6,203 nt of DNA from Flavobacterium sp. (GTDB lineage Bacteria > Bacteroidota > Bacteroidia > Flavobacteriales > Flavobacteriaceae). Made by a program: the position numbers and the translations under genes. The stretch covers positions 1 to 6,203 of the forward strand of contig JAGNPF010000097.1 of assembly GCA_017989775.1 (NCBI GenBank), written 5' to 3'. Of the stretch, positions 1 to 6,203 are shown in pieces (position 1 is the first letter of the stretch; each line of letters opens with the position of its first letter). Under the pieces are notes generated by a model. That model did not search any database. It was not told the origin of the DNA and saw only the letters and a program-made list of their open reading frames with translations.

Positions 1-247
1 GTCTCAGTGCTGCATCTTTCATTTGACCCAATACTGGAAACCCCAATGGAGAAACAAAATAAACAATAAATCCTATGACCAATTGAGTGTGTATGGCTGC
101 CAAGGCAAATAGTGCAATTTTTCTGTCTTTCTCGGTAAATTCTTTTTTGGAAGATAATCCAATAATGGAATTGACAACGGCAATTACCAATACCAATAAT
201 GCTAAATAAGCCCAGCCAGAATGCAGTTTTTGAACGATTTCGTACAT
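1..247 (-). CDS. Small multi-pass inner-membrane protein, N-terminal part (cytochrome b-like by family naming; function uncertain)
   Basis: The reading frame opens with ATG at 247 (MYEIVQKLHSGWAYLALL) and stays open to the left edge, giving 82 residues and one extra base, so the C-terminus is missing. Two hydrophobic segments are visible, at about residues 12-31 and 45-68, separated by a charged linker (SSKKEFTEKDRK). This fits an integral inner-membrane protein with a short N-terminal tail. His9 precedes the first segment and His53 lies inside the second. Short proteins with this pattern (HS-x-WAYL near the start, H-x-QL and YFVSP in the second helix) are common in Flavobacteriia and, from memory, usually carry names such as 'cytochrome B' or 'hypothetical membrane protein' at around 150 residues. 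The histidines could suit heme binding, but nothing here proves it. The start is supported by lying right after an intrinsic terminator and about 20 bases downstream of a -7 element. The coding status is fairly sure; the function is not. Confidence 0.8.
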   Translation of the reverse strand, partial: MYEIVQKLHSGWAYLALLVLVIAVVNSIIGLSSKKEFTEKDRKIALFALAAIHTQLVIGFIVYFVSPLGFPVLGQMKDAALR

Positions 248-267
248 AAAATAAGTTTTTGTTTTAA

Positions 268-275
268 CAAATATA
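268..275 (-). promoter_or_regulatory. Candidate Bacteroidota -7 promoter element for the small membrane protein gene
   Basis: On the minus strand these bases read TATATTTG, an exact match to the Bacteroidota -7 consensus TAnnTTTG. The element ends 20 bases before the ATG at 247, giving a short leader like that of pgi. No clear TTG/TTTG -33 element is seen at the expected distance, where the sequence is the T-tract of the preceding terminator. In AT-rich DNA such an octamer can arise by chance; position is the main support. Confidence 0.45.
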
Positions 276-289
276 AATAAAAAAAGCAG

Positions 290-325
290 AAAAAAAAACG
301 GCATCCACTTTTGAAGCGATGCCGT
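290..325 (-). terminator. Intrinsic terminator of the TonB-dependent receptor gene
   Basis: Read on the minus strand, an 8-bp perfect stem (ACGGCATC at 325-318 pairing with GATGCCGT at 305-298) encloses a 12-base loop that can form a small inner CTT/AAG stem. A run of eight T follows at once (297-290). The hairpin begins 23 bases after the receptor stop codon. GC-rich stem plus T-tract is the classic rho-independent form. The opposite strand lacks a T-run after the stem, so it acts in one direction only. Confidence 0.9.
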
Positions 326-348
326 CATGTTATTGCTTGAATTTCTTT

Positions 349-3150
349 TTAGAAATTGTAACGCAAACTGAAGTTCCAAGTTCTTCCGAAACCGAAGTAA
401 ACTTGGTTTGTGGTTGCAATTCCTTTATAAGTGGGAACAGTTGGTACATCCTGTGCAAAAATGTTGGATTTTGATTCAGCAATATAAACCTCGTCTAAAA
501 CATTGTTTACGTTCAACCTTAAGTCAAATGAATCCCCTCTCTTTTTATCCACGAATATTTTATAAGAGAAACCAGCGTCCAACAAACCATAAGAAGGCAA
601 TTCCAACGAGCCTCTGTTATCCGCTTTAGAAAAATTTGCTGGTGAAATGATTGCGTATAATTTATCATTAAAATTATAATTGGCATCAAGAGTGACTCTA
701 GTCAACACTTCATAAGAAGCACCCAAGGAAGCAGTCATTTGGGCAGCATCACCTACTTTTACTTTATCCAAATACAAAGTGGTGGAAGTCCCTCCAGCAA
801 TTGGATTGTTATTTACATCGTATCTATTGCTAATGCTGTTTCCTTTGTATCTCCAATCACCGTAAGAGAACATTGCATTTACCCTGAATTTGTCAGTTAC
901 TCTAGCTCTTCCTTCAACCTCAACTCCTGTGTGAACTTCGGTAATTCCAGAAAAGTCATAGTATCCACCTACATTATCGGCGACATTATCAGACGATCTT
1001 TGGTATCTGTCTTTCCACTGAGTACTATATAAATTCACATTAACAGTAAATATGCTTGAACGAAAACCGTAACCCGCTTCATAACCTATTATTGTTTCGT
1101 TTACCAAGTTACCGTTCACAACAGATTGATTATTTGGATAAACAGCATTAAAGAAAGGTTGTTTTGAATAATATCCTGCATTCACAAAAACATTGTGTTG
1201 CTCATTGATGTTGTAATTGGCTCCCCCTTTTACGTTACCTCCCAAAATATTTTCATAATCTGTTTCTGAAAGCGGATTCGAAGTCAAATATTTGAACTCA
1301 TCAACTCTTTGAAAACCTTGTTGAGAAATAGCTGCCTGAAGAAATGCAGTCAAATTATCCCTGGAATATTCCAATTGGGTAAATGCCCCATACCAACGAA
1401 CATTTCCTATGTTGTAAAATGAAATTTTCTCTTTTGAATCGGCACTTGCAAATGGATTCTTTGAAGGGCTTGCAGAATAGGTTTCCATCAAAACCCTATT
1501 TGGATTATTGACATCATTATTATTAAGAAAAGCTCCTGCTCCCAATAATGAATTTATATTGGTGTAGTGATACCCTTTATATGTTCTTGCATCCAAACCA
1601 AAATCCAATACAAATGATTTCGATAATTTTTTATTCAAACTAACAATTCCACCATACCAGTCGTGGGAGTTTATGGAAGAGGTTCTGGAAAAACCTGAGG
1701 TATTATTTATAACGGTTGCCGTTCCAACTTTGTTACTACCTGTATCAGATGAGTTTATAAAACCTGTATAAGGTGCAGGAATTGAATTTGCAGGTGAAGT
1801 TGAAGTGGCTCTAGTATAAGTAGTTGTCCCTATTGTGATTGGTTGTCCTGAATTCCAAGCGACAATTTTATCATAATCAACCAAACCATCTGCCGTTCTA
1901 AAAGCAGCACTCAAGTAGTTATTCCCTCTTGCTCCACCAGCACCGCTCGTTCCGCCACCACGCCCCCAAGAGCCATAAAGCACTGTAGAAAGTTTCGTGG
2001 TTTCATTAATTTTATAATCCCAGTTTAAAGATCCAATTGGCTTGTGGTAAAAGTTTCTTTTCATATTAAACTCTTCACCATTCAAAGTTCCCCAATCGGA
2101 GTTGTATTTTGTATTTGGTTTATCTGCTGAACCATATTTTTGGTAGGTGGCAATTGTAATCCAAGTGCTTCTTTGATTGTGCCATTGAGGTGCTCCTGTA
2201 AAAGAGAACTGAAAATCATGTTTGTCGTTTGGTTTGTATCCAAAAGCAAGATAATAATTTTGTCCCTCAAATTGTGTTCCATCAATGTACCCATCCCCTT
2301 GCGTAGAACTCAACAAAACAGAGGCAGAAAATCCATTTTTCATAAGTCCCGTATTGTAAGAACCTTGCACTTTCAAATAATTGGCATTACCAAAAGAAGA
2401 AGCGAAAGAACCTCCTTCTGCCATATCAGATGTTTTTGTCACAACATTTATTGTTCCTCCCACTGAAGAAATGGCCAGTTTGGAAGACCCCAAACCTCTT
2501 TGCACCTGCATGGCAGAAGTAACGTCGGACAATCCAGCCCAGTTGCTCCAATAAACAGAACTGTTCTCCATGTCATTCACCGGAACACCGTTTACCATTA
2601 CCGCAATATTTTTTTGGTCAAATCCACGAATGTTGATTCTGGAATCTCCAAAACCACCCCCTTGTTTGGTTACGTAAACCGAAGGCGTGTTTTTTAGAAT
2701 TTCAGGAAATTCTTGGGTTCCCAATTTTTGCTGAATTTCGGTGGCTTTGATGGTAGAAACTGCAACAGGTGTTTTTCTGTCTTTTGCAATGTCTATAACC
2801 CCTGATGTAACTACCACTTCGCTTAATTCGCTTGAATTATTGGTCAAAACAATGGTACCCAAATCCGTGGTTCCTCCATTGGAAACCGTAAATTTGACCG
2901 TCTTGGCATCGTAACCAATAAAAGAAATTACCACTTCTCCAGAGGCAACCGTGGTATTTAAAGAAAATTTACCGTCAAAATCAGCAGAAGTTCCACTTTT
3001 TGACCCTTTGATGGCAACGTTTGCTCCAGGCAAAGAGTTTTGTCCATCAGTGACTGTTCCCGTTATTTTCCCTTGCGAAAATACTGCCGAAACCATCATA
3101 AACAGTAATCCAGAAAGTAACCAATTTTTCATTGTTCTCATTATTGTCAT
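349..3150 (-). CDS. TonB-dependent outer-membrane receptor with N-terminal carboxypeptidase-regulatory-like domain
   Basis: This encodes an energy-coupled outer-membrane transporter of 933 residues, a normal size for Bacteroidota receptors. The signal peptide is about residues 7-26 (MKNWLLSGLLFMMVSAVFSQ). A carboxypeptidase-D-regulatory-like domain follows at about 27-93, opening GKITGTVTDG and including PGANVAIKGSKSGTSADFDG and ISFIGY. A TonB-box-like stretch LSEVVVTSG lies at 109-117, then the plug at about 124-240 (ILKNTPSVYV, RINIRGFDQ, VMVNGVPVNDMENSSVYWSN, SVGGTINVVTK), then the beta-barrel to the C-terminal Phe (RYNF). A long Gly/Ser/Thr/Asn-rich stretch at about 395-495 looks like a surface loop. 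The start is ambiguous among Met1, Met4 (codon at 3141) and Met7 (3132); Met4 or Met7 would give the more usual signal peptide. There is no SusD-like lipoprotein beside it and the sequence is not obviously SusC-like, so a role with siderophores, metals, vitamins or peptides is possible but unassigned. It sits between two terminators and is probably transcribed alone. Confidence 0.95.
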   Translation of the reverse strand: MTIMRTMKNWLLSGLLFMMVSAVFSQGKITGTVTDGQNSLPGANVAIKGSKSGTSADFDGKFSLNTTVASGEVVISFIGYDAKTVKFTVSNGGTTDLGTIVLTNNSSELSEVVVTSGVIDIAKDRKTPVAVSTIKATEIQQKLGTQEFPEILKNTPSVYVTKQGGGFGDSRINIRGFDQKNIAVMVNGVPVNDMENSSVYWSNWAGLSDVTSAMQVQRGLGSSKLAISSVGGTINVVTKTSDMAEGGSFASSFGNANYLKVQGSYNTGLMKNGFSASVLLSSTQGDGYIDGTQFEGQNYYLAFGYKPNDKHDFQFSFTGAPQWHNQRSTWITIATYQKYGSADKPNTKYNSDWGTLNGEEFNMKRNFYHKPIGSLNWDYKINETTKLSTVLYGSWGRGGGTSGAGGARGNNYLSAAFRTADGLVDYDKIVAWNSGQPITIGTTTYTRATSTSPANSIPAPYTGFINSSDTGSNKVGTATVINNTSGFSRTSSINSHDWYGGIVSLNKKLSKSFVLDFGLDARTYKGYHYTNINSLLGAGAFLNNNDVNNPNRVLMETYSASPSKNPFASADSKEKISFYNIGNVRWYGAFTQLEYSRDNLTAFLQAAISQQGFQRVDEFKYLTSNPLSETDYENILGGNVKGGANYNINEQHNVFVNAGYYSKQPFFNAVYPNNQSVVNGNLVNETIIGYEAGYGFRSSIFTVNVNLYSTQWKDRYQRSSDNVADNVGGYYDFSGITEVHTGVEVEGRARVTDKFRVNAMFSYGDWRYKGNSISNRYDVNNNPIAGGTSTTLYLDKVKVGDAAQMTASLGASYEVLTRVTLDANYNFNDKLYAIISPANFSKADNRGSLELPSYGLLDAGFSYKIFVDKKRGDSFDLRLNVNNVLDEVYIAESKSNIFAQDVPTVPTYKGIATTNQVYFGFGRTWNFSLRYNF

Positions 3151-3167
3151 GTGTTAGTAGTTTTTGG

Positions 3168-3175
3168 CAAAATTC
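3168..3175 (-). promoter_or_regulatory. Weak candidate -7 element for the receptor gene
   Basis: The minus strand reads GAATTTTG, one mismatch from TAnnTTTG, 17 bases before the first possible ATG. That spacing resembles the better elements in front of pgi and the small membrane protein gene. No matching -33 element is visible. If it is real, the leader to Met1 would be only about 10 bases, which would favour Met4 or Met7 as the translation start. Confidence 0.22.
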
Positions 3176-3176
3176 T

Positions 3177-3210
3177 AACATTTAAACGATAAAAACGTTA
3201 AGTAAATGTT
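3177..3210. repeat. Interrupted inverted repeat upstream of the receptor start
   Basis: AACATTTA (3177-3184) is the exact reverse complement of TAAATGTT (3203-3210). Inside these arms AACG (3185-3188) pairs with CGTT (3196-3199), leaving a three-base bulge (3200-3202) and a 7-base loop. That is 12 paired positions in 34 bases, beginning 26 bases from the first ATG. It could be an operator or a leader hairpin, but the AT-rich arms may also be chance. Confidence 0.4.
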
Positions 3211-3234
3211 AATAAAATAGATTTTGATAACGGA

Positions 3235-3290
3235 TTGTTAACAAATGTCACTTTTTACGCAGAATTTGTTAAAACTATTTTAACACAAAT
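3235..3290. repeat. Cluster of TTAACA/TGTTAA palindromes upstream of the receptor gene
   Basis: Three related elements lie within 56 bases. TTGTTAACAA (3235-3244) is a perfect 10-base palindrome. TTAACAAAT (3238-3246) recurs inverted as ATTTGTTAA (3264-3272). GTTAAAACTATTTTAAC (3268-3284) is a perfect 7+3+7 palindrome flanked by ATTTG on the left and CAAAT on the right, so it extends imperfectly over 3264-3290. This symmetry fits binding sites for a dimeric regulator. The bases are nearly all A or T, which raises the chance rate. Confidence 0.4.
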
Positions 3291-3391
3291 ACTTGATAAC
3301 CAGGGTTTTATTTTTTTTGCCTTAAAAAATAATGGTTAATAAATAATTGCACCATTTGAACTGACGAAAGCACTTTTTGAAACAACTCCAT

Positions 3392-3426
3392 AAAAAAACC
3401 TTGATTTTTCACAAAATCAAGGTTTT
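3392..3426 (-). terminator. Intrinsic terminator of pgi
   Basis: A perfect 14-bp stem (3395-3408 with 3413-3426, core AACCTTGATTTT) closes on a 4-base loop (3409-3412). On the minus strand the hairpin runs into seven T (3398-3392, partly used in the stem). It begins 43 bases after the pgi stop codon. The stem also has A and T flanks when read on the plus strand, but no plus-strand gene ends here, so I assign it to pgi. Confidence 0.88.
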
Positions 3427-3469
3427 CAATGTATTTATGACAACGTTTTCGTGAAAACAAAAACAAATT

Positions 3470-5113
3470 TTATTTATTCTTCAAGAAATGATTCAATAAA
3501 AACTCCGTGGAACTGTCATGATTATTAACCGTTTTGGAATGTATTTCGTCCAAAATGGAATTGGCCAATTGTTTCCCCAATTCTACTCCCCATTGATCGT
3601 AACTGAAAATATTCCAAATGATTCCTTGAACAAAAATCTTGTGCTCGTATAATGCGACCAAGGAACCCAAAGATTTAGGCGTCAATTTTTGTATCAAAAT
3701 GGTATTCGTCGGCTTGTTGCCAGTGAATACTTTGAAAGGCAAAAGGTATTTGGCTTTTTCTTCGGAAAGGCCTTGTTTGTCGAATTCGGCTTGCACTTGT
3801 TCCTTGGTTTTACCATTCATCAAGGCTTCGGTTTGGGCAAAAAAGTTGGACATCAATTTGTCGTGATGATCGTCGTTTCCGTACAATGGCTTTACAAATC
3901 CAATAAAATCGGTTGGAATCAACTTGGTTCCTTGATGAATCAATTGGAAGAAGGCGTGTTGCGAATTGGTTCCTGGTTCTCCCCAAATGATGGTTCCCGT
4001 TTGGTAATCGACCGGTTTTCCGTCACGACCAACGCTTTTCCCGTTGCTTTCCATCGTTCCTTGTTGCAGGTAAGGTGCCAGTTTTTGCAAATATTGGGTA
4101 TAAGGAATCAAGGCTTCGCTTTCGGCTCCAAAAAAGTTGTTGTACCAAACGCTCAACAAAGCCAAAACCACGGGAATATTATTGTCGAAATCTGCCGTCT
4201 TGAAATGCTCGTCCATTTCGTGGGCACCATTCAACAATTCATCATAATTATCAAACCCAACCGCCAAACTTATGGAAAGCCCCACGGCGCTCCAAAGCGA
4301 AAAACGGCCGCCAACCCAGTCCCACATTGGAAACACATTGTCGGGATTGATTCCAAATTCGGTTACTTTTTGAAGATTGGTGGAAACGGCCACAAAATGC
4401 TTGGCCACGTCTTCTTGCGAAGCCGATTTCAAAAACCAATCTTTGATGGTTTCGGAATTGGTCAAGGTCTCCTGGGTGGTAAATGTTTTGGAAACAATGA
4501 CAAAAAGAGTGGTTTCGGGATTCAGTTTCTTGATGACTTCGTTTACGTGATCGCCGTCCACATTGGAAACAAAATGAACATTCAAGTGGTTTTTGTAATA
4601 TTGCAAAGCCTCCACAACCATCACCGGACCAAGATCCGAACCCCCAATCCCGATGTTGACGATATCCGTGAATGGTTTTCCGGTATAACCTTTTCTGTTT
4701 CCGCTTACCACTTCGTTAGTGAAGTTTTTGATCTTGTTTTTTACTTCGAAAACTTCTGGCATTACATTAACGCCGTCAACATTTATGACTGCCGTTTCTT
4801 TTGCTCTCAAGGCAGTGTGCAAAACAGCCCTGTTTTCGGTTTGGTTGATGATGTCGCCTCCGAAATATTTGGCAATTGCCTCTCCTAGATGTACTTCTTT
4901 GGCCAATTCGAGCAACAAACTCATCGTTTCCTGGTCGATAATGTTTTTGGAATAATCCACCACGAAATCATTCCATTGAAAATTAAATTTCGTTGTTCTT
5001 GTAGCGTCATTGGCAAACATGTCCTTCATGGAAACAGTGTTCATTTCCTGAAAATGTTTCTGAAGATTTTGCCAAGCCAAGGTTTTTGTGGGATTTGTAT
5101 TTTGTAACGCCAT
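3470..5113 (-). CDS. pgi: Glucose-6-phosphate isomerase
   Basis: This cytosolic enzyme interconverts glucose 6-phosphate and fructose 6-phosphate at the head of glycolysis and in gluconeogenesis. The 547-residue length is that of the long, E. coli-type family (about 549). Two SIS-type sugar-phosphate domains are recognisable. The phosphate-binding segments are [11 protein letters not shown] (153-163) and [10 protein letters not shown] (208-217). The first family signature is [14 protein letters not shown] (265-278), with Arg270. The second is [18 protein letters not shown] (497-514). Expected catalytic residues are all present: Glu355 ([10 protein letters not shown]), His386 ([10 protein letters not shown]) and Lys514, at the same numbers as I recall for E. 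coli PGI. The ATG at 5113 gives a full-length N-terminus and follows an A-rich leader with no Shine-Dalgarno sequence. The gene lies 148 bases after the M23 peptidase stop with a -7 element in the gap, and has its own terminator. It appears intact and functional. Confidence 0.98.
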   Translation of the reverse strand: MALQNTNPTKTLAWQNLQKHFQEMNTVSMKDMFANDATRTTKFNFQWNDFVVDYSKNIIDQETMSLLLELAKEVHLGEAIAKYFGGDIINQTENRAVLHTALRAKETAVINVDGVNVMPEVFEVKNKIKNFTNEVVSGNRKGYTGKPFTDIVNIGIGGSDLGPVMVVEALQYYKNHLNVHFVSNVDGDHVNEVIKKLNPETTLFVIVSKTFTTQETLTNSETIKDWFLKSASQEDVAKHFVAVSTNLQKVTEFGINPDNVFPMWDWVGGRFSLWSAVGLSISLAVGFDNYDELLNGAHEMDEHFKTADFDNNIPVVLALLSVWYNNFFGAESEALIPYTQYLQKLAPYLQQGTMESNGKSVGRDGKPVDYQTGTIIWGEPGTNSQHAFFQLIHQGTKLIPTDFIGFVKPLYGNDDHHDKLMSNFFAQTEALMNGKTKEQVQAEFDKQGLSEEKAKYLLPFKVFTGNKPTNTILIQKLTPKSLGSLVALYEHKIFVQGIIWNIFSYDQWGVELGKQLANSILDEIHSKTVNNHDSSTEFLLNHFLKNK

Positions 5114-5135
5114 AATTGCTTTTTTAGTTATGAAA

Positions 5136-5143
5136 CAAATTTA
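5136..5143 (-). promoter_or_regulatory. Candidate Bacteroidota -7 promoter element for pgi
   Basis: The minus strand reads TAAATTTG, an exact TAnnTTTG match, ending 22 bases before the pgi ATG. This would put the transcript start near 5130 with a short A-rich leader. The best TTTG further upstream (5173-5176) is about 29 bases away, longer than the usual -33 to -7 spacing, so the -33 element is unclear. Confidence 0.45.
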
Positions 5144-5207
5144 CATTTAGTTTGCAGAATAAAAATGATTTTCAAATCAATAAAACTTTATTTTTTGAAC
5201 TATAACC

Positions 5208-5267
5208 TTGTAGTTGTGTTTTTTGTCAAATTAAAACAAATTCAATTGCAGGTTTTACCAACTACAA
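5208..5267. repeat. Inverted repeat overlapping the M23 peptidase stop codon
   Basis: TTGTAGTTG (5208-5216) is the exact reverse complement of CAACTACAA (5259-5267), which covers the last codon and the TAG stop of the peptidase gene. The 42-base interval makes a long loop. A competing short hairpin is possible because AACTA (5199-5203) pairs with TAGTT (5211-5215). Neither structure is followed by a T-run on the minus strand, so neither is a convincing terminator for the peptidase gene. Read-through into pgi therefore seems possible. Confidence 0.35.
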
Positions 5268-6203
5268 TTTCGCCACACTGTCCAACTCTCTTTTCAAGGG
5301 TTCTATTTGTGTCATAAATCGCGGCAGGTTTTTGCGGTCCATGGGTTGGGAATTGGGCAACTTCAAACGCAAGGCATCCACCTGTACCCCGTTTTTCCAA
5401 AATCGATAACAAACGTGTGGCCCCGTGGCCAGACCGGTACTTCCCACTTTGCCAATTACGGCTCCTTGGGTCACTCTTTGTCCTCTGCGTACCAAAATTT
5501 TTGACATGTGTAAATATTGGGTCGAATAGGTACGATCGTGTTTAACTTTAACAAAATTTCCGTTTCCGGCCGTGTATCCTGTTTGCTCTACAACTCCGGC
5601 AGCCGTAGTCATTATGGGCGTTCCTGTTGGTGCTGCATAATCGGTTCCTTTGTGGGCTTTCCAAATCATTTGCACGGGATGAAACCTGCTCTTGGAGAAT
5701 CGCGAAGTGATATTGACATATTTGAGTGGTGATTTCAGGAAAAAATTCTTGAGTGCTTTTCCGTTTTCGTCATAATAATCCAATTTTCCGGAAGCTTCGT
5801 TTTGGGCAAATGGAAAAGCGTAAATCTTTTTCCCTTTATACTCAAAAAAAGCCGCTTTCAAACTGTCCAATCCGTCATAAATGGTATCGTCGATGTACCT
5901 TTCGGTAAAAGTGACACCAAACTTGTCTCCTTTTTTCAACTTAAAAAAATCGATGGACCAGGCATATACCTTGGTCAATTTATTGGCCAAAGCCCCGTCA
6001 ACTCCCTGCTTGTTTAACGCCTCGGACAAGGAACCGTCCAATTCTCCGGCAATGGTTCTTTGTTTGACACGAATGGGCCTGATTATTTTGGAAACGGAAA
6101 CCGAATCCCTGAAATCAATCACGTAATAACTGCCCCTGTCGGGCTGATACACCATCACCAATAATTTTTTGTATCGGTCCTTGGAACGCAAAAAAGTATA
6201 TGC
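5262..6203 (-). CDS. M23-family peptidoglycan endopeptidase (MepM/Csd3-like), C-terminal part
   Basis: This is a zinc metallopeptidase of the LytM/M23 type, expected to cut peptide cross-links in the cell wall from the periplasmic side. The frame is open to the right edge (first residues AYTFLRSKDRYKK), so the N-terminus with any signal peptide is missing; 313 residues are seen. The only possible start inside the window is TTG at 6191, which is unlikely to be genuine. Residues about 45-105 (GSLSEALNKQGVD, VYAWSIDFFKLKKGDKFGV) resemble the OapA/Csd3-type N-terminal domain of MepM. The M23 domain covers about 160-280: HKGTDYAAPTGTPI gives His184 and Asp188, QYLHMSKI gives His232, and TGPHVCYRFWKNG gives His263 and Cys265. 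The usual closing motif is HxH; here the third zinc ligand is Cys265 (codon 5409-5411). From memory, PHxC forms occur in other Bacteroidota members, so activity is plausible. The closest functional analogues are D,D-endopeptidases, but exact specificity is inferred. Confidence 0.93.
   Translation of the reverse strand, partial: AYTFLRSKDRYKKLLVMVYQPDRGSYYVIDFRDSVSVSKIIRPIRVKQRTIAGELDGSLSEALNKQGVDGALANKLTKVYAWSIDFFKLKKGDKFGVTFTERYIDDTIYDGLDSLKAAFFEYKGKKIYAFPFAQNEASGKLDYYDENGKALKNFFLKSPLKYVNITSRFSKSRFHPVQMIWKAHKGTDYAAPTGTPIMTTAAGVVEQTGYTAGNGNFVKVKHDRTYSTQYLHMSKILVRRGQRVTQGAVIGKVGSTGLATGPHVCYRFWKNGVQVDALRLKLPNSQPMDRKNLPRFMTQIEPLKRELDSVAKL

Larger units (their letters stand above)
3151..3469. other. 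319-base spacer between pgi and the receptor gene
   Basis: I see no convincing gene here. In the direction of transcription it holds: a short palindrome 11-25 bases after the pgi stop (3445-3458), the pgi terminator (3392-3426), about 100 AT-rich bases with nothing recognisable (3291-3391), a group of TTAACA/TGTTAA palindromes (3235-3290), an imperfect inverted repeat (3177-3210), and a weak -7-like element just before the receptor start. The length and palindromes suggest a regulated promoter region for the receptor. No known riboswitch fold was recognised by eye. Confidence 0.6.

Noticed and set aside
1924..1965. GC-rich patch inside the receptor gene as a possible insertion or recombination mark
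   Set aside because: It simply encodes a Gly-rich loop (GRGGGTSGAGGARG); glycine codons explain the composition and the frame is unbroken.
3220..3300. Repeated TGATAAC (near 3225 and 3293) as a possible Fur box controlling the receptor
   Set aside because: The copies are direct and far apart, and they lack the paired inverted GATAAT/ATTATC arrangement of a Fur site.
3445..3458. Palindrome GTTTTC-GT-GAAAAC just after the pgi stop, as a possible terminator
   Set aside because: The loop would be only two bases and no T-run follows on the minus strand. The strong hairpin at 3392-3426 is the better terminator.
3689..4888. A 399-codon open frame on the plus strand opposite pgi
   Set aside because: It is fully antisense to an unmistakable pgi gene, its protein has no recognisable domain, and long antisense frames are common opposite well-conserved genes with biased codon use.
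5200..5229. TTGACA-like -35 (5224-5229, minus strand) with a TATAGT-like -10 about 19 bases on, as an E. coli-type promoter for pgi
   Set aside because: Bacteroidota primary sigma factors use the TAnnTTTG type instead, the spacing is long, and a TAAATTTG element lies nearer the gene.
1..6203. CRISPR array, tRNA, insertion sequence, phase-variable homopolymer tract or defence system
   Set aside because: Reading both strands showed no spaced direct repeats, cloverleaf, transposase, terminal inverted repeats with target duplications, or long homopolymers within coding sequence.

Overview
The window looks like ordinary chromosomal DNA of a member of the Bacteroidota, most likely the Flavobacteriaceae (Flavobacterium-like). 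The support is: AT-rich spacers, no Shine-Dalgarno sequences but A-rich leaders, TAnnTTTG-type -7 promoter elements, a TonB-dependent receptor with an N-terminal carboxypeptidase-regulatory-like domain typical of this phylum, and an M23 peptidase whose closing motif is, from memory, a Bacteroidota-type variant. The genus is an inference from style, not from an alignment.

All four genes lie on the minus strand, so transcription runs from high to low coordinates. In that order they are: (1) the C-terminal part of an M23 peptidoglycan endopeptidase (5262-6203; its 5' end lies beyond the window); (2) pgi, glucose-6-phosphate isomerase, complete (3470-5113), with a consensus -7 element upstream and a strong intrinsic terminator downstream; (3) a complete 933-residue TonB-dependent outer-membrane receptor (349-3150), preceded by a 319-base spacer rich in inverted repeats and closed by its own intrinsic terminator; (4) the first 82 codons of a small multi-spanning inner-membrane protein (1-247), which runs off the left edge and has its own -7 element just after the receptor's terminator.

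The terminators split the window into at least three transcription units: M23 peptidase with or without pgi, the receptor alone, and the small membrane protein. The genes do not form one pathway. They cover cell-wall remodelling, central carbon metabolism, outer-membrane uptake and an inner-membrane protein of uncertain role. The receptor has no SusD-like partner, TonB/ExbBD, sigma/anti-sigma pair or enzyme next to it within the window, so its substrate cannot be read from context.

I found no mobile element, CRISPR array, tRNA, rRNA or clear sign of a new system. The points most worth a second look are a Cys in place of the third zinc-ligand His in the M23 peptidase and the inverted-repeat cluster in front of the receptor gene.
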